Below are positions 1 to 10,681 of a stretch of 64,000 nucleotides of DNA, piece by piece. The stretch is from Acanthococcus lagerstroemiae (lineage: Eukaryota; Arthropoda; Insecta; Hemiptera; Eriococcidae): assembly GCA_031841125.1 (NCBI GenBank), contig CM063107.1, positions 22,214,499 to 22,278,498 on the forward strand. Direction: 5' to 3'. The notes below the pieces were generated by a model that worked only from the letters and a program-made list of their open reading frames with translations, did no database searches and had not been told where the DNA came from. The translations under genes were made by a program, and so were the position numbers. The first letter of the stretch is position 1. Every line of letters starts with the position of its first letter.

Positions 1-91
1 TCAGCAAGTAATTGTATAGGCCAACTAACAGGAAAATGATAGTGAAACCCTAGTATAAGCTATTATACTACTATGAGGTTAACACATTTAC

Positions 92-345
92 CTGACTCTC
101 CATATATTTTAAAAATTGTATATTCTTTCCAAGCAAATTTTCCTTTTGCGTTGGACGGTTGACGTTCATCAGAAGCATACCTTTCCCCCATCGTATAACT
201 AGATACTGGAGGATACACGAATCGTCCTTCCTCAAATCGCAGCCATGACAGACAAATAATGCAGAGCCCATTAGGGTCGTCAGTTCCAGATAAAATTACG
301 TATTTTTTTATTGGCTTCCTCTGCAGCGCATTCCGAAAACAGAGC
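92..345 (-). CDS. candidate internal coding exon of an unidentified gene
   Basis: On the minus strand an open frame is bounded by a good acceptor (TTTCTTGCAG just above 345) and a donor (G|GTAAAT at 92/91). The exon is 254 bases: one base completing a codon, 84 full codons and one base left over. The peptide holds CLF/CRLC-like and CIIC cysteine pairs (LCFRNALQ near the start, GLCIICLSW about 25 residues on) and a basic, aromatic C-terminal half, suggesting a small zinc-binding segment. I do not recognise the family. It could be the 3' part of a gene continuing left of the window, or a downstream exon related to the transposase-like gene at 1019-3585 on the same strand. No stop interrupts the frame, but 254 bases is short enough for chance. 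Confidence 0.4.
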
Positions 346-479
346 CTGCAAGAAATCAAAATATTTTAGTTTGATGCGTACAAAATGACTCATGATTATC
401 ACTATATTAAATACCTACACAAGATGATGCTTTCTCCTCTGGCCATATTTCAGCAGGTTCCTCAATCCTTCAGAGAGGA

Positions 480-870
480 ATGAAGCAGCAGCCGTTCTGA
501 GAGAGACGAGATTGATAAGTTCCCTGAGAGAGACTTCTGGAGAGAAAAATGTGAAGTGCAAGACCTTTTAAGAAGGAACAGAAGTTGTGAATCTTGTGAG
601 CAGAAATGAAGGGATGGACCTTTTTTGGAAGAAATGAATTTGCATACTTAGCGGGGAAAATGCAGTATACTGACAACTTGAGACAAAAAGGCAATAGAAC
701 TGCTCCTGAGAGGAAACTTAAAAGGCAGATCTCCTAATACATAAATGAAGAGGTAGATGCTCCTGAGAGGAAACTTAAAAGGCAGATCTCCTAATACATA
801 AATGAAGAGGTAGATCTCTTAGAATAGAAATGAGGGAGCAAACCTCCTGGGGAGGAAATAAACGTGTTGG
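480..870. repeat. purine-rich degenerate tandem repeat with an exact 57-bp duplication
   Basis: The stretch is built from imperfect repeats of a CTCCTGAGAGGAAA-like phrase followed by AAGAGGTAGAT-like sequence. Inside it, bases 701-757 and 758-814 are identical 57-bp tandem copies. Phrases before (about 490-560) and after (about 815-860) look like older diverged copies of the same unit. No coding potential is evident. Confidence 0.85.
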
Positions 871-961
871 AAAAATACTTACCTATATGAATTCTGTAGA
901 CCTTTGAAGAGAGTAAGAAGGCAATAAATGTTTCATTTTTTCAAATTTTATTATTATCATT

Positions 962-967
962 TTTATT
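962..967 (-). promoter_or_regulatory. poly(A) signal candidate for the transposase-like gene
   Basis: AATAAA on the minus strand, about 50 bases past the stop codon of the transposase-like gene. The spacing is usual for a short 3' UTR. It supports that gene ending as a transcribed unit, but the hexamer is common in AT-rich DNA. Confidence 0.4.
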
Positions 968-1018
968 TGGGAGGGGTGAAGGTGGATGCAAATAGTAGAA
1001 AAAATATTGATGCATATA

Positions 1019-3585
1019 TTAATGTAAATACTGAATAATGATATAACTATCAGGTGACAATTCATTTGGAAAAGGCATCCCATAGCATTTGCAAATAATT
1101 TGGTCAATACTATATAATTTTGGGACAACAGCGGCATTCCGAACCACATGAACACCTACATCTTTCGAGGGTAGAGGATATTCATATAAGCACTCATGAA
1201 TTCTGAACTCCTTCCCTAGGACATGAATAGACCCACTAGATGCATCTCTAACGAACATTATAATTTGTATCGCTTTATTCTCATCAATATAACAGAAACA
1301 ATCACGGTTATTATCCCCTCGTAATAGGTAACTCTTCATATGGAGGTGGCTAAAATATTCCGGGTCATTGAATGGTATAGCAGGTAATTTGTGTCGGTGT
1401 TTCTCTATGTTTGTCACCATGTGAGACAAATGAATAGATTCATTAAAGAGGCCAGTAGGTATTTCATCTGTACTCTTTTTGTTTGAAGGTGAGTTATACA
1501 GATGAATAAGCTCAGAATACCTGTTGATTACCTGTTGTATTGGGCGATTACCAGATCTCACCAACTGTTTCAAATGAAAAAGGAAATTTTCATAAGGAAA
1601 ACAACTGAAATTATCTACAGGGCCATTTCTTTTCACTTCTTCAACTATGTGTACGAGTGAATGGACATTAATACTGACAAAATGAGGGCCATATAATTCT
1701 TCACTATGTTCAATAAAAAGGCGTAGTAGCTTGGCCACATAGTCTAGTACTTCTTCTTTAGCATTTTCAGTACTCAGAAAACGAAAACTGACATGAAGTA
1801 ATAAGAAATGATGAAAGTACTTCTGGGGCAATACGTTTACAAAGAAAACAGGAGCTGTATATAAAAGGAGCTGTCGATATTCAGTACCTTTCCAAACTGC
1901 TATGTTATCTAACGACTGAGGCTTCCGCTGAAATTCTGTAGGCGTCCAGTTTCTTATTACATCGATTCTCTTACATACAGTGCGCTTTCGGACCTCATCT
2001 AAAATACGTAGAGTCTTTCTTCTTTCACCAGCACTCGGATCATCGTTGCTACCCGGGTAACATTTCAGTAACCATTTCAATATTCTCTTTGTGACTCCCA
2101 GACATGCCATGTGCATATAATCGATGCTAACTTGCTCCACAATATTGAAGTGAGGAAGTGTTGACAGAATTGTAGTGCTTACATGATAGTCATCATCAAT
2201 CTCCTCAATAAAACTCTCTGCAGTTCGTGCAGGAGCATTAATGTCAGTGAAACAGATACGATTCTTGTAACGAACTCCAACAGTAGTGCACTTACTGCAA
2301 CTAGAGTAACCGGCATGCCCTTTCGTTTGTAGAATGAATGATTTTGCAGGCATGTCAGCAATAATATTCCCTAGACGAAATATATATGTTTTTCCATATA
2401 TTTCCACACCATGAACCACAAGCTCTTCAATTTCTTCGACAAAAAGTTTTAGGTACACATTCGAATTCTCAGGTTTCCCACAGCCATAGTACAGACCAAT
2501 CAAAAAGATATCATATTTACTTATTCTACCCAAAATAGGCCAAAATTCATTTTTTGATCCAACAAACAGAGGTATACCATCAATATTTATTGACAGCTGA
2601 ATGCAGTCAGCGTTTTCATCGAAAAGTCGTCCTACTGGTTGATAATTAAGAACATTTTTAATGCCGAAGTAAGCAAATTTACCCGGCGGTACTAATGTGA
2701 TTTCAGGCTGTAAATATCGCGGCATTAAAGTTCTTGGATCCTTAGGAATATGCTGAAGAGTTAGAGGGTCCATATTCCTTAATAACTGTAAAAGGGAATT
2801 TCCTGCATGCCTAGTAATTTTAAATTTTATAAACCAATCTCTTAACTTATTCAAGTCATTATTGACTGTTATCACTTCAGGTAAATTACTGATTTGAGAT
2901 TCTGCAGTATCTCCAACAATGTTTTGAAAAGGGCTTTCAAGTATATCCTCCAAAGTGCAATCTGTTCCCTCATATGGGCTGTCTGTTTCATCCCAACCCT
3001 CATCCGTAATGCTTTCGACAGTAGTTCCCTCTTCTAATGGGTCCAGCGCGTTTTGTGGCATTCCTACAGACATTTCATTCACCCCTTCTGATACTGCTGA
3101 TGATGTTGGCTGTTCCCAAATAGCCGCCTTTACACTTTCTTGGACCTAACAATAAAAATAAAACGATGAAATTTAATAAAGCTATTTTTGGAATTTCGTT
3201 ATTTTTCTAGTTTGTTAAGGTTCTCTTATTCAGTGACTATACTAAGTTCCAATAATAATATTTTTATAGACCTATAAATATACTATTCCACCATAATATT
3301 AAAAGGTAGGGGCATTTTAATACTTCTTTATGTTATGTACATCGTCTCACTGTCCACCTAGCCTACTTAAATCAATTGAGAACGAAATTATTAGCTGCTT
3401 ACTTTTCCAATCACCACAGATTCCTGCTGCTTCTTTTCTCTATAATAAGTTGCCTTGGATTTATATTCATGTCCATCAACTAGATAAACATATTTCTTCC
3501 TTTTCTTATGGACATTAGTTGACCCGTCATCGCTAGAATTAACAGGCATCATCAGAATAAACAAGTACCACACCGCATAGTTCAT
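1019..3585 (-). CDS. CACTA/EnSpm-like transposase-type protein, intact two-exon gene
   Basis: Exon 1 is 3585-3403 and exon 2 is 3145-1019. Donor AAA|GTAAGC and acceptor TTGTTAG|GTCC both fall in phase 0, giving about 769 residues from the ATG at 3585; a later Met (MMPVNSS) is an alternative start. Exon 1 encodes a basic leader (KKRKKYVYLVDG). Exon 2 is open for about 2.1 kb and carries features I associate with insect EnSpm/CACTA-type transposases: NIDGIPLF (Asp near residue 250), HAGYSSCSKC (zinc-like His/Cys), IDYMHMACLGV (Asp near 403) and FPYENFLFHLKQLVRS (Glu near 580). These fit a D-D-E catalytic core; which acids are catalytic is inference. The late VWKGTEYRQLLLY to LPQKYFHHF stretch resembles the DUF4218-type region of the family. 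I did not identify terminal CACTA repeats. It may be a recently active element or a domesticated copy. Confidence 0.75.
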
Positions 3586-6500
3586 TAATGATTCAGTGGC
3601 AGTTGCATTATTGGTTTTCTTGGTTTCTCCAGACTGGGTTTCTTGGAAATTTGCTAATTTTATATAACCTATTTCACCAGGTAATTGGTGTATTTCGGAG
3701 GGTCCACTTTACCGACAATAGTACTACTAGCATTCTCAAGTTCAAACAAACGTACTACTATATCCAAGAAAGAAAAAAAAAAAAAGAATTTCCCGAATTC
3801 TGATATAAATGTAACTTATGCGTGGAGCAGAACTAGAGTTTGAATCCTGAGATTTTCTTTAGTGTGCAGGCAGCGAATTATAAGAAACTGTTCCTCATTC
3901 CATCCCTTTCATTGCGACTTTGCCTCTCTTCTTCCTCCAGTTTCATCTCGTTCTCTTTTCTGATCCACTTTCCCAAAACAAGAAGAAAGGACTTGGATGA
4001 AGGGATGTTCTGGGGCACCAGAAATAATAGCAGGCAACAAACACGTTCTCCATTCGTTTCCCAACATGGTGCTCGATCCTCTACCTCTTCTAGCTTCACT
4101 TCTTCTTCCCCTTTTCAACTCTTCCTCACTCTCACTGTTGCATATCTGCTCTTCACCTCCAATATAAAAATAATAAACGGCTTATAGAGAAGACACTATT
4201 TGGCCAGTTTGACAAAAATCATCATCCGTTTCCTCTCCCATCATTCTCCTTCTTCCTCCTCCTCTAACACATTCAGACCACATTTTCTTTAGTCTCCTTT
4301 ACCTTTCCCACAACTTCCTCTTCTTTCATCACCCACGCCAGCCTCCATTCTCTAATTCTAGCAATCTCAATTTCCTTTATTACCAGTCATATCCATCACC
4401 TCTCCCTCCTCATCACAGACTCTCTTCTCCATCATAGGCTCTTCTTCCACCATAAGCTCCCTTCATTACCAATAAAATCCCTCTCCTTACCCGCAGGGCC
4501 TCCAACAAGAGCTTCAGCTTACTCCCTCATACTGGCCAATCCATGACTTCTTCTCTACCTCTGACCTCACTGACCTCCACACACACCTTGTACCCTCTCT
4601 GATATCGCGAGCCCCCTCACGGGTTCTCAACTTTATTATGAACTTCCTCCCCAGCCTTTTCCATCATGACCTCGCCAATACAGACCTTTATTACCGACTC
4701 GAGCTCTCTCCACCATCTCGTACCCTCTCCCCTATAAGCGGCCTCATCTACCACCAACTCTTCTCCCCTTATTGTCGGGCCCACTCATTTATGTCAGCCG
4801 TCCCCCCACGATCCTCAAGGAATCGACAAACGGATAAGGATGGGGTCAAGTCCTAGATGTTCTAAAACAATAATGAGGTAATAGAACTCCTGAGTCCTGA
4901 GGAAGTAGTGAATTTGTTGATCTTCTTGGGGAGATGGGAAGGGTAGTAGGGGCATATCATTTGAATAATGAATCAGATGGTCAAGGGGGGGGGGTTATAG
5001 TTGTATGAAAAGAAGACTGAAGTAATCGCCCTGCTGAGAAATAAATTAGTTGTTGGATTTGCCGTGGGAGAGGTAGTAGGTACACCTTCTAGAAAGCACA
5101 AAATTATAAAACTTTGGTGACTCCATAAAATCAAAGATCTTGTGACAGAAAAATAAAGTACTAGACTTCTTGAGAAAGAAAAGAGTTGGTATATCTTTTG
5201 GGTCGGGAGAAACCAGACATGGATCAAACCAGTGATATGCCGTGAATTGCTGGGTGGGCCCCAATCCGCCATTTATTATGCACAAGAGAGGAAAATTTGA
5301 GAGAGAACATCCGACATGGAAGCTCTTCGTGCTATTGTACCTTATTCCTGGAGCACTATTTCTTGACTCGCCCATGCCTGGACTGTCCCTACCTTTTTCC
5401 CGAACTATTAAAAATGAAGATCGAAAGATTATAGGCACCATTTCACGAACTTGTCAAGCTCTCGTCATGTTGAACACAAAGTACTTTTATGAAGCACACT
5501 GCCCTACTTCACTGAACACATTTACGGTTCCCTGTTGGATTTTAAAAAATTACTTCAAATAATTCTCCAGAAGTTTTTTCTACTAGTATCTGGTTTTCAG
5601 TATGGCGTTTAAGTAGATAATATTCGTCAACCATGAGTGTATATCTATATCATGGAACATATATAGAGTTGTACACCGTGCTGAGCAGGTGCTTCTAGAA
5701 AAATCACTTTTAACACCTAAAACTTGCCCAAAGTAGTAATATTGTTTAATATTATACTTACTTGGAAGAACTGGCTCCAGCTCCATCATCTGGTATTAAG
5801 GATGACATAGCGCGAAGTTATTATAAACGAACAAACTAGTAAAACAAAGGAATTCGCAACTTGAACGCACAACACAGAAGATAGATAAGCCGGCAATTCG
5901 GTTTCGCCGAAACGCAAACGCAGCAAATTACATGAACCAACGGTTAATGCGCGCGCAGAAAATAACTCAACTCCACATATGGACCAAGTAGCCGGTAGCG
6001 TTTCAGAAGCGCATTTTGTCTAATCCAAAAAACGCCGTACTGCTTGCAAATGCATCAGCTGTTGGACGGCGTTTTAACAGCGTGTAATGGGCATGGGTAG
6101 CATTCTTCCAGCTGAAAACGCCACACGCCATTTAAACGCAAGTAATTTTTAACTGCATTTCCTTTTTTTTTTGGTAAAGCACGCCATACGCCACTTAAAT
6201 GCCACACTGACTGGCATATTTTTGTATACAGTGGCGTCCTTTTGTCAATAGGGATACATACCTAGGTAGGTAGGTAGGTAGGTACCTATAGCGTAAACCG
6301 CGGTGATTTTGCCGAAAATGTTGGGGTTTACAAATATTTTAACTTTTCAAACTGATAACAACAGAAATTGGCCTACGACAAAGTCACCCCACGGCAGTTG
6401 TTTTCTTGTATACCTTGTGATTGTAGACCGGAAAATGCCTAGACCTATACATCCTTGGAAATCCGAGAGTTCAGACTTTAGAATGACACCACAATAATTT

Positions 6501-7944
6501 TTCTGCGGGTGTCTGGTTGGATTCCACAGACCTTATTCATCAGGTTACTATTTCGGAATTTTTTCTGGGCTTGAAAAAGAGCATACACCTTTGCCACCTA
6601 TTTCGGCCTATGATACGTCTCACTAGTTTTTGAATGGTTGTGTTTATAATATCCCTTCGTCGATATATGCCCTCAAAAGTGTTATAGTCTGTTCCAAATG
6701 AGAATAGATGACTAAAATTCAAGGGGCAAAATGTTCGCTTCACGCTGAACGGTTAGTTACCAATTCCATGAGCACTGCTGAATGACAACAAGCAAATGTT
6801 GATCTTTTGGTTTGCGAGGATTGTATCTATTCGATTGTTTTTGTTTTGAATCTCAGAATTTAATTGCAAAACGTAATAACATCATTGTACGTTTGCGCCT
6901 TCAGTGTGACAGTTTTCTTTGTCGTGCCCCTCGGACTACCGCGTCGTCAACCACTTCACGAATATTGCGGGATGCGTTAGTCTATTCTCATTTGGAACAA
7001 ACTTTAGGGATACATTTATATTCTTCGCAGAGCCAGTAATATAGTCAGAAATGAAAATCGGCAAAGTCACCCCGATTTACGATACCTAAATACATTGTGT
7101 GTGTTCTGTATCCTCTGTGTTTGGAAGTTTACATGGCGGTCAGTTTAATTCACGTTAGTTGATTTGTAATACCTATTGAGGATTTTCTATGCCGGACTCC
7201 AGCAGTATGTAAAATAACTTGGACAAAATCATTTGTCGATGATCAAATTCATGCATAATAACACAGGAAAATCATCCGCTTGTAGTGAAAGGCAAGCATC
7301 ACAGCCAAGCTGTTTTGTTTACTTCATCAACCAATCAATGCCCACTAGCATACAAGACCACAGAACCCGGAACTGGAGAGAAACACTATCCTTTACTTAG
7401 GACTAGCCTCAGGTCCCCGACAGATAGGTACACTGGCAAACGTAATAACAGGACTCCATAACTTGTAACTTTTAACCAATAACTGCACATTGTCATCAAA
7501 TGATGCAGAGGTACCTAGGTCTATTTAATTCCAGTTTTATCTGGTTGTCAATGCGACACAGTAACTGCTGAAAAAGGATCTCCAAAAGTTTAATTTCAGA
7601 TTAAAAAGATTGCTGTGATGTCTGCATTTTGATTTTGGCAGTTTTGTTAGTGTGGAGTATTGTTGCGACTTACAGATACTTATTGTATGCACACCCTTAG
7701 GACACATTGGAAGTCACTCAACCTTACAATAACAGTATTCTACTCACGGAACTGCCACAAGCCAAATGCAAACATTATAGCGATAAATTATTTTTACACT
7801 GAAAGTTACAGTAACTGCATTCCCAGAGCGCAATGTTTAACACAGATTTTGAAAGCGGTTCGGGATTCACGATGCCATCACTGATACATGCATCAATTGT
7901 GTTACCGACATCATCACTCATTCGATCTCCGTTATTTGCATATA
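3586..7944. other. intergenic, no gene recognised
   Basis: Roughly 3.85-4.83 kb is strongly pyrimidine-rich on the plus strand (CTTCTTCCTCC-type runs), with a poly-G tract near 4984. Bases 5870-6240 are rich in AACGCC/GGCGTT words and include a hairpin with perfect 10-bp arms (AAAACGCCGT at 6029-6038, its complement at 6066-6075). Short open frames here have no recognisable similarity and are treated as chance. Confidence 0.6.
6261..6288. repeat. TAGG microsatellite
   Basis: A short (TAGG)n run ending in GGTACCTATA. This kind of tract is frequent in sternorrhynchan insect genomes as I know them, which is part of the reason for suspecting a hemipteran. Confidence 0.8.
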
Positions 7945-8945
7945 GGGGAGATAGATACGTAAGAGTATGCACTCAACCCGGAAGCTCATATCTCTAGAAA
8001 AGTAAGCTGGTCAAGAAGCTGAAAATTTGAAATAGTATGCATCATTCATCTAGGTAAGTAGGTGAAAACTAGTTCAGAAATCACATAGGTACAAAAGAAA
8101 ACTGACTCCCCCCACCCCCACCAAAAACAAGAAAGAAAGAAGCGTACCCTTACATGCACCGATATGTAAGAGTACACAGGGCTGAATGTAAGAGTGCGCG
8201 CAATATTTTAGTACAGGCTTTATTGAGAACAAAAATCACAGGTGTAATTTTCAGCCGTCTGAGCGCCGCTGCAGATTTTGTGGACCCATGATGCACATCT
8301 GGTACAAAGGAGAACCATATCTCATTTTTTCCAAACTCCCCACAGATGCCACAACTTCATCCACTTCTTCTTCAATGTCTGACTTGTCAGCGATGAAATC
8401 GCTCCAAACTAGTAAACATAATTTCCTAAAATGATAAATAATTCTTCAGTATGTAGGCTACAAAGTACACAGTTCATTGACAATATACATGGAAACTTAC
8501 GTTTTAATCGTTTTTTTAAATGTAGCTTCTGGAAGGTGCAATTCTTCGAAGTGATTCCCCTTCTTATAGATACCTACTTCCTTTTCCGAGCATCATCCAA
8601 TACGTCTGCAGTCACTTTCAACATTAGTAGTCAATCTTTGCCCATAGAATAATTTCAGTATGTTATTATTCAATTAAATAAGAAAAAAGTCTAATATGTA
8701 AGAATATATAACGTACCTGCTTATTATCGAAATCTTCTCATGAATCCTTAGGGAGCACTACCCAAAAATTATATCACGCCTATCGAAAACGATGGTAAAA
8801 GTGAGCTATATATTACTAAGACATAATTGTTTTCGCTTTCATGTAATGCAGACACTCTGTAGGCATGATTCCATGTTATTAACAGAGCTACCAACCTGTT
8901 CAAACTCGAAAAAAATAAACTATACGTACTCTTACACGTCTCCCC
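7945..8945. repeat. ~1-kb block with repeated GTAAGAGTA word in inverted orientation at its edges
   Basis: The word GTAAGAGTA or a one-base variant occurs at 7959, 8166, 8188 and 8698 on the plus strand and inverted at 8926-8934. The two outer copies sit in similar contexts: AGGGGAGATAG then ACGTAAGAGTATGC on the left, and the complement of GGGGGGAGACG then TGTAAGAGTACG on the right. This resembles imperfect inverted termini of a non-autonomous DNA element with internal copies of the terminal motif. No target duplication was identified, so the edges are approximate. Confidence 0.4.
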
Positions 8946-9010
8946 CCTACATATTTCATTGTGTCTCCGTTTCATTTTCAAGTCTGCTTTCGGCTTATCT
9001 TCCAACTTAA

Positions 9011-10681
9011 ATCGAACAAAACTCAGAGTAGTTTTCTTTGCACTGTATCGTCAGATATTCGACTCATTTGGATGACAATCAATTTGAATAGAGAATAATC
9101 ACAACGCCATCAAATGATACACATCCATCATCATAAATAAACTTGTAACTCGTTTCCTGTGGTTCTTATCAGACACTGGACCATTGATAGAGTTTTCTCC
9201 ATTCAAAGGATAAAATATTAAGACCAGCGTCCATTGTCATCTCAAAATCCAAATGAGTTAGCCACTTATTCTTTGTTGTTCTGATCAACCATTGGAAATG
9301 GTGGAAAAACAGCATTCTCTATTCAACGGATCAAGTAGAACAGTGTTCATTGCTACATTCCAAATCTGAACATTTGAGAAACAAATAAACGGTCATTTAT
9401 CATTTTCATCCCTTATTTGTAATTATAGTAGATTTGAGTGTCATATCAACACAGATACTCACATGAATATAACCACTGACTATGAATACAACCCTCGAGA
9501 CAAATGTTGACAGCAAAATCAGTCACGTTTTTGACAAGACACCTGGATCAAATCTGATGTAGAATTTGATATAAACGCCAAGTTACCATGCCAACATCAA
9601 TTTTTTGATCAAATGTTGCATCAACTTCTACATAGAATTCTATCTAAAAATTGATATTGACATGGTAACTCGGTTTTGGTATCTAATTCGATCTCAATGT
9701 CACGTTGACTTTTTTCATCAACAGTGTTGCAAAGGTAGTCTCTTATGAATTACAAGGAAAGTGTGTGTTTAGAACACGAAAGAGGTGGTTCTTGTTTGTA
9801 GCAAAAACATAAGACATATGTAGGTGAGATGATTGAGGAGAATGTTGATCGCTCATTTTATATGCCTGATGTTTGGTAGAGATATTTCACAAAATTCATC
9901 GATTTCATTTACAAAGCTGCTTTCTGCTCATTTTCTAGCGGTACTCGGGAAAAAACTCGCATTAGTTTTCATTGCTTCAAGTCAACACAAATTTAACCTC
10001 GCTGGGATGACAACCATAAACAATGATTTAATTCTGATGAAAACTAGAGAACAAATCAACTCACAGTTCCCACGTCCTAATCTGCGTCCCTCGCTTTCAT
10101 TCCCATTTTTGACACTTCACCGCATTCTCTCGTGATACGCGTTGAAAAGTCAACGAAGATCGTCGATTGTTCTTCATTCTATAATAATGTAATTGTGATA
10201 CTGTTATTATTAAGTTCTAGTATTTTATGTGCATTTGTCGCCCCAAATTTATACTTTTATGAAACCTGCCATAAAGTTTAAGTTTTACAAATTAGATACT
10301 TCATCTTGAACCACATAAAACTTTTTTTTCTAATTACAAACACTGTAACACCATAATTATTTGTAGATCATGGGTTACTTATTTCGAGATAATGTATACG
10401 TATCAGCATTTTTTTTCTTCCCCTTTTTTAAAACGAAAAACGCTTTAGTACTTTTTTGAAATAAAACCAAACACAGGATGTACTTTGTATTATACCGATG
10501 TTTCATTATAGACTTTAAGTATAACTTAAGAAAATAATTGTAACTTCGAAGTAAAAATAAATTTTATGCTCGAAAATTTTTTTAACGTGCATCAACTACA
10601 CGACATGCATTTGTAATCACCAAACGATTACAGGATCAGAATAAAACAAAATGTCGATCAAATTGATCACACTATAATGCC
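9011..10681. other. intergenic between the GTAAGAGTA block and PLAA, with a small foldback
   Basis: No gene recognised. Apart from the foldback at 9546-9693 the stretch is AT-rich unique-looking DNA. The part below 10682 should hold the PLAA 3' UTR. I saw no AATAAA on the minus strand in the first few hundred bases after the PLAA stop, so the poly(A) site is unplaced. Confidence 0.5.
9546..9693. repeat. foldback (inverted repeat) element
   Basis: The arms 9581-9605 and 9646-9670 are inverted copies with two mismatches in 25 bases (AGTTACCATG core). A weaker match continues outward to GATC words at 9546 and 9690. The middle contains further TTGATC/GATCAA words. It would fold into one long hairpin. 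No target duplication was confirmed. Confidence 0.6.

Noticed and set aside
3840..4187. 115-codon plus-strand frame near 4 kb
   Set aside because: It is Ser/Leu/Phe-rich because the strand is CT-rich; both strands show similar spurious frames.
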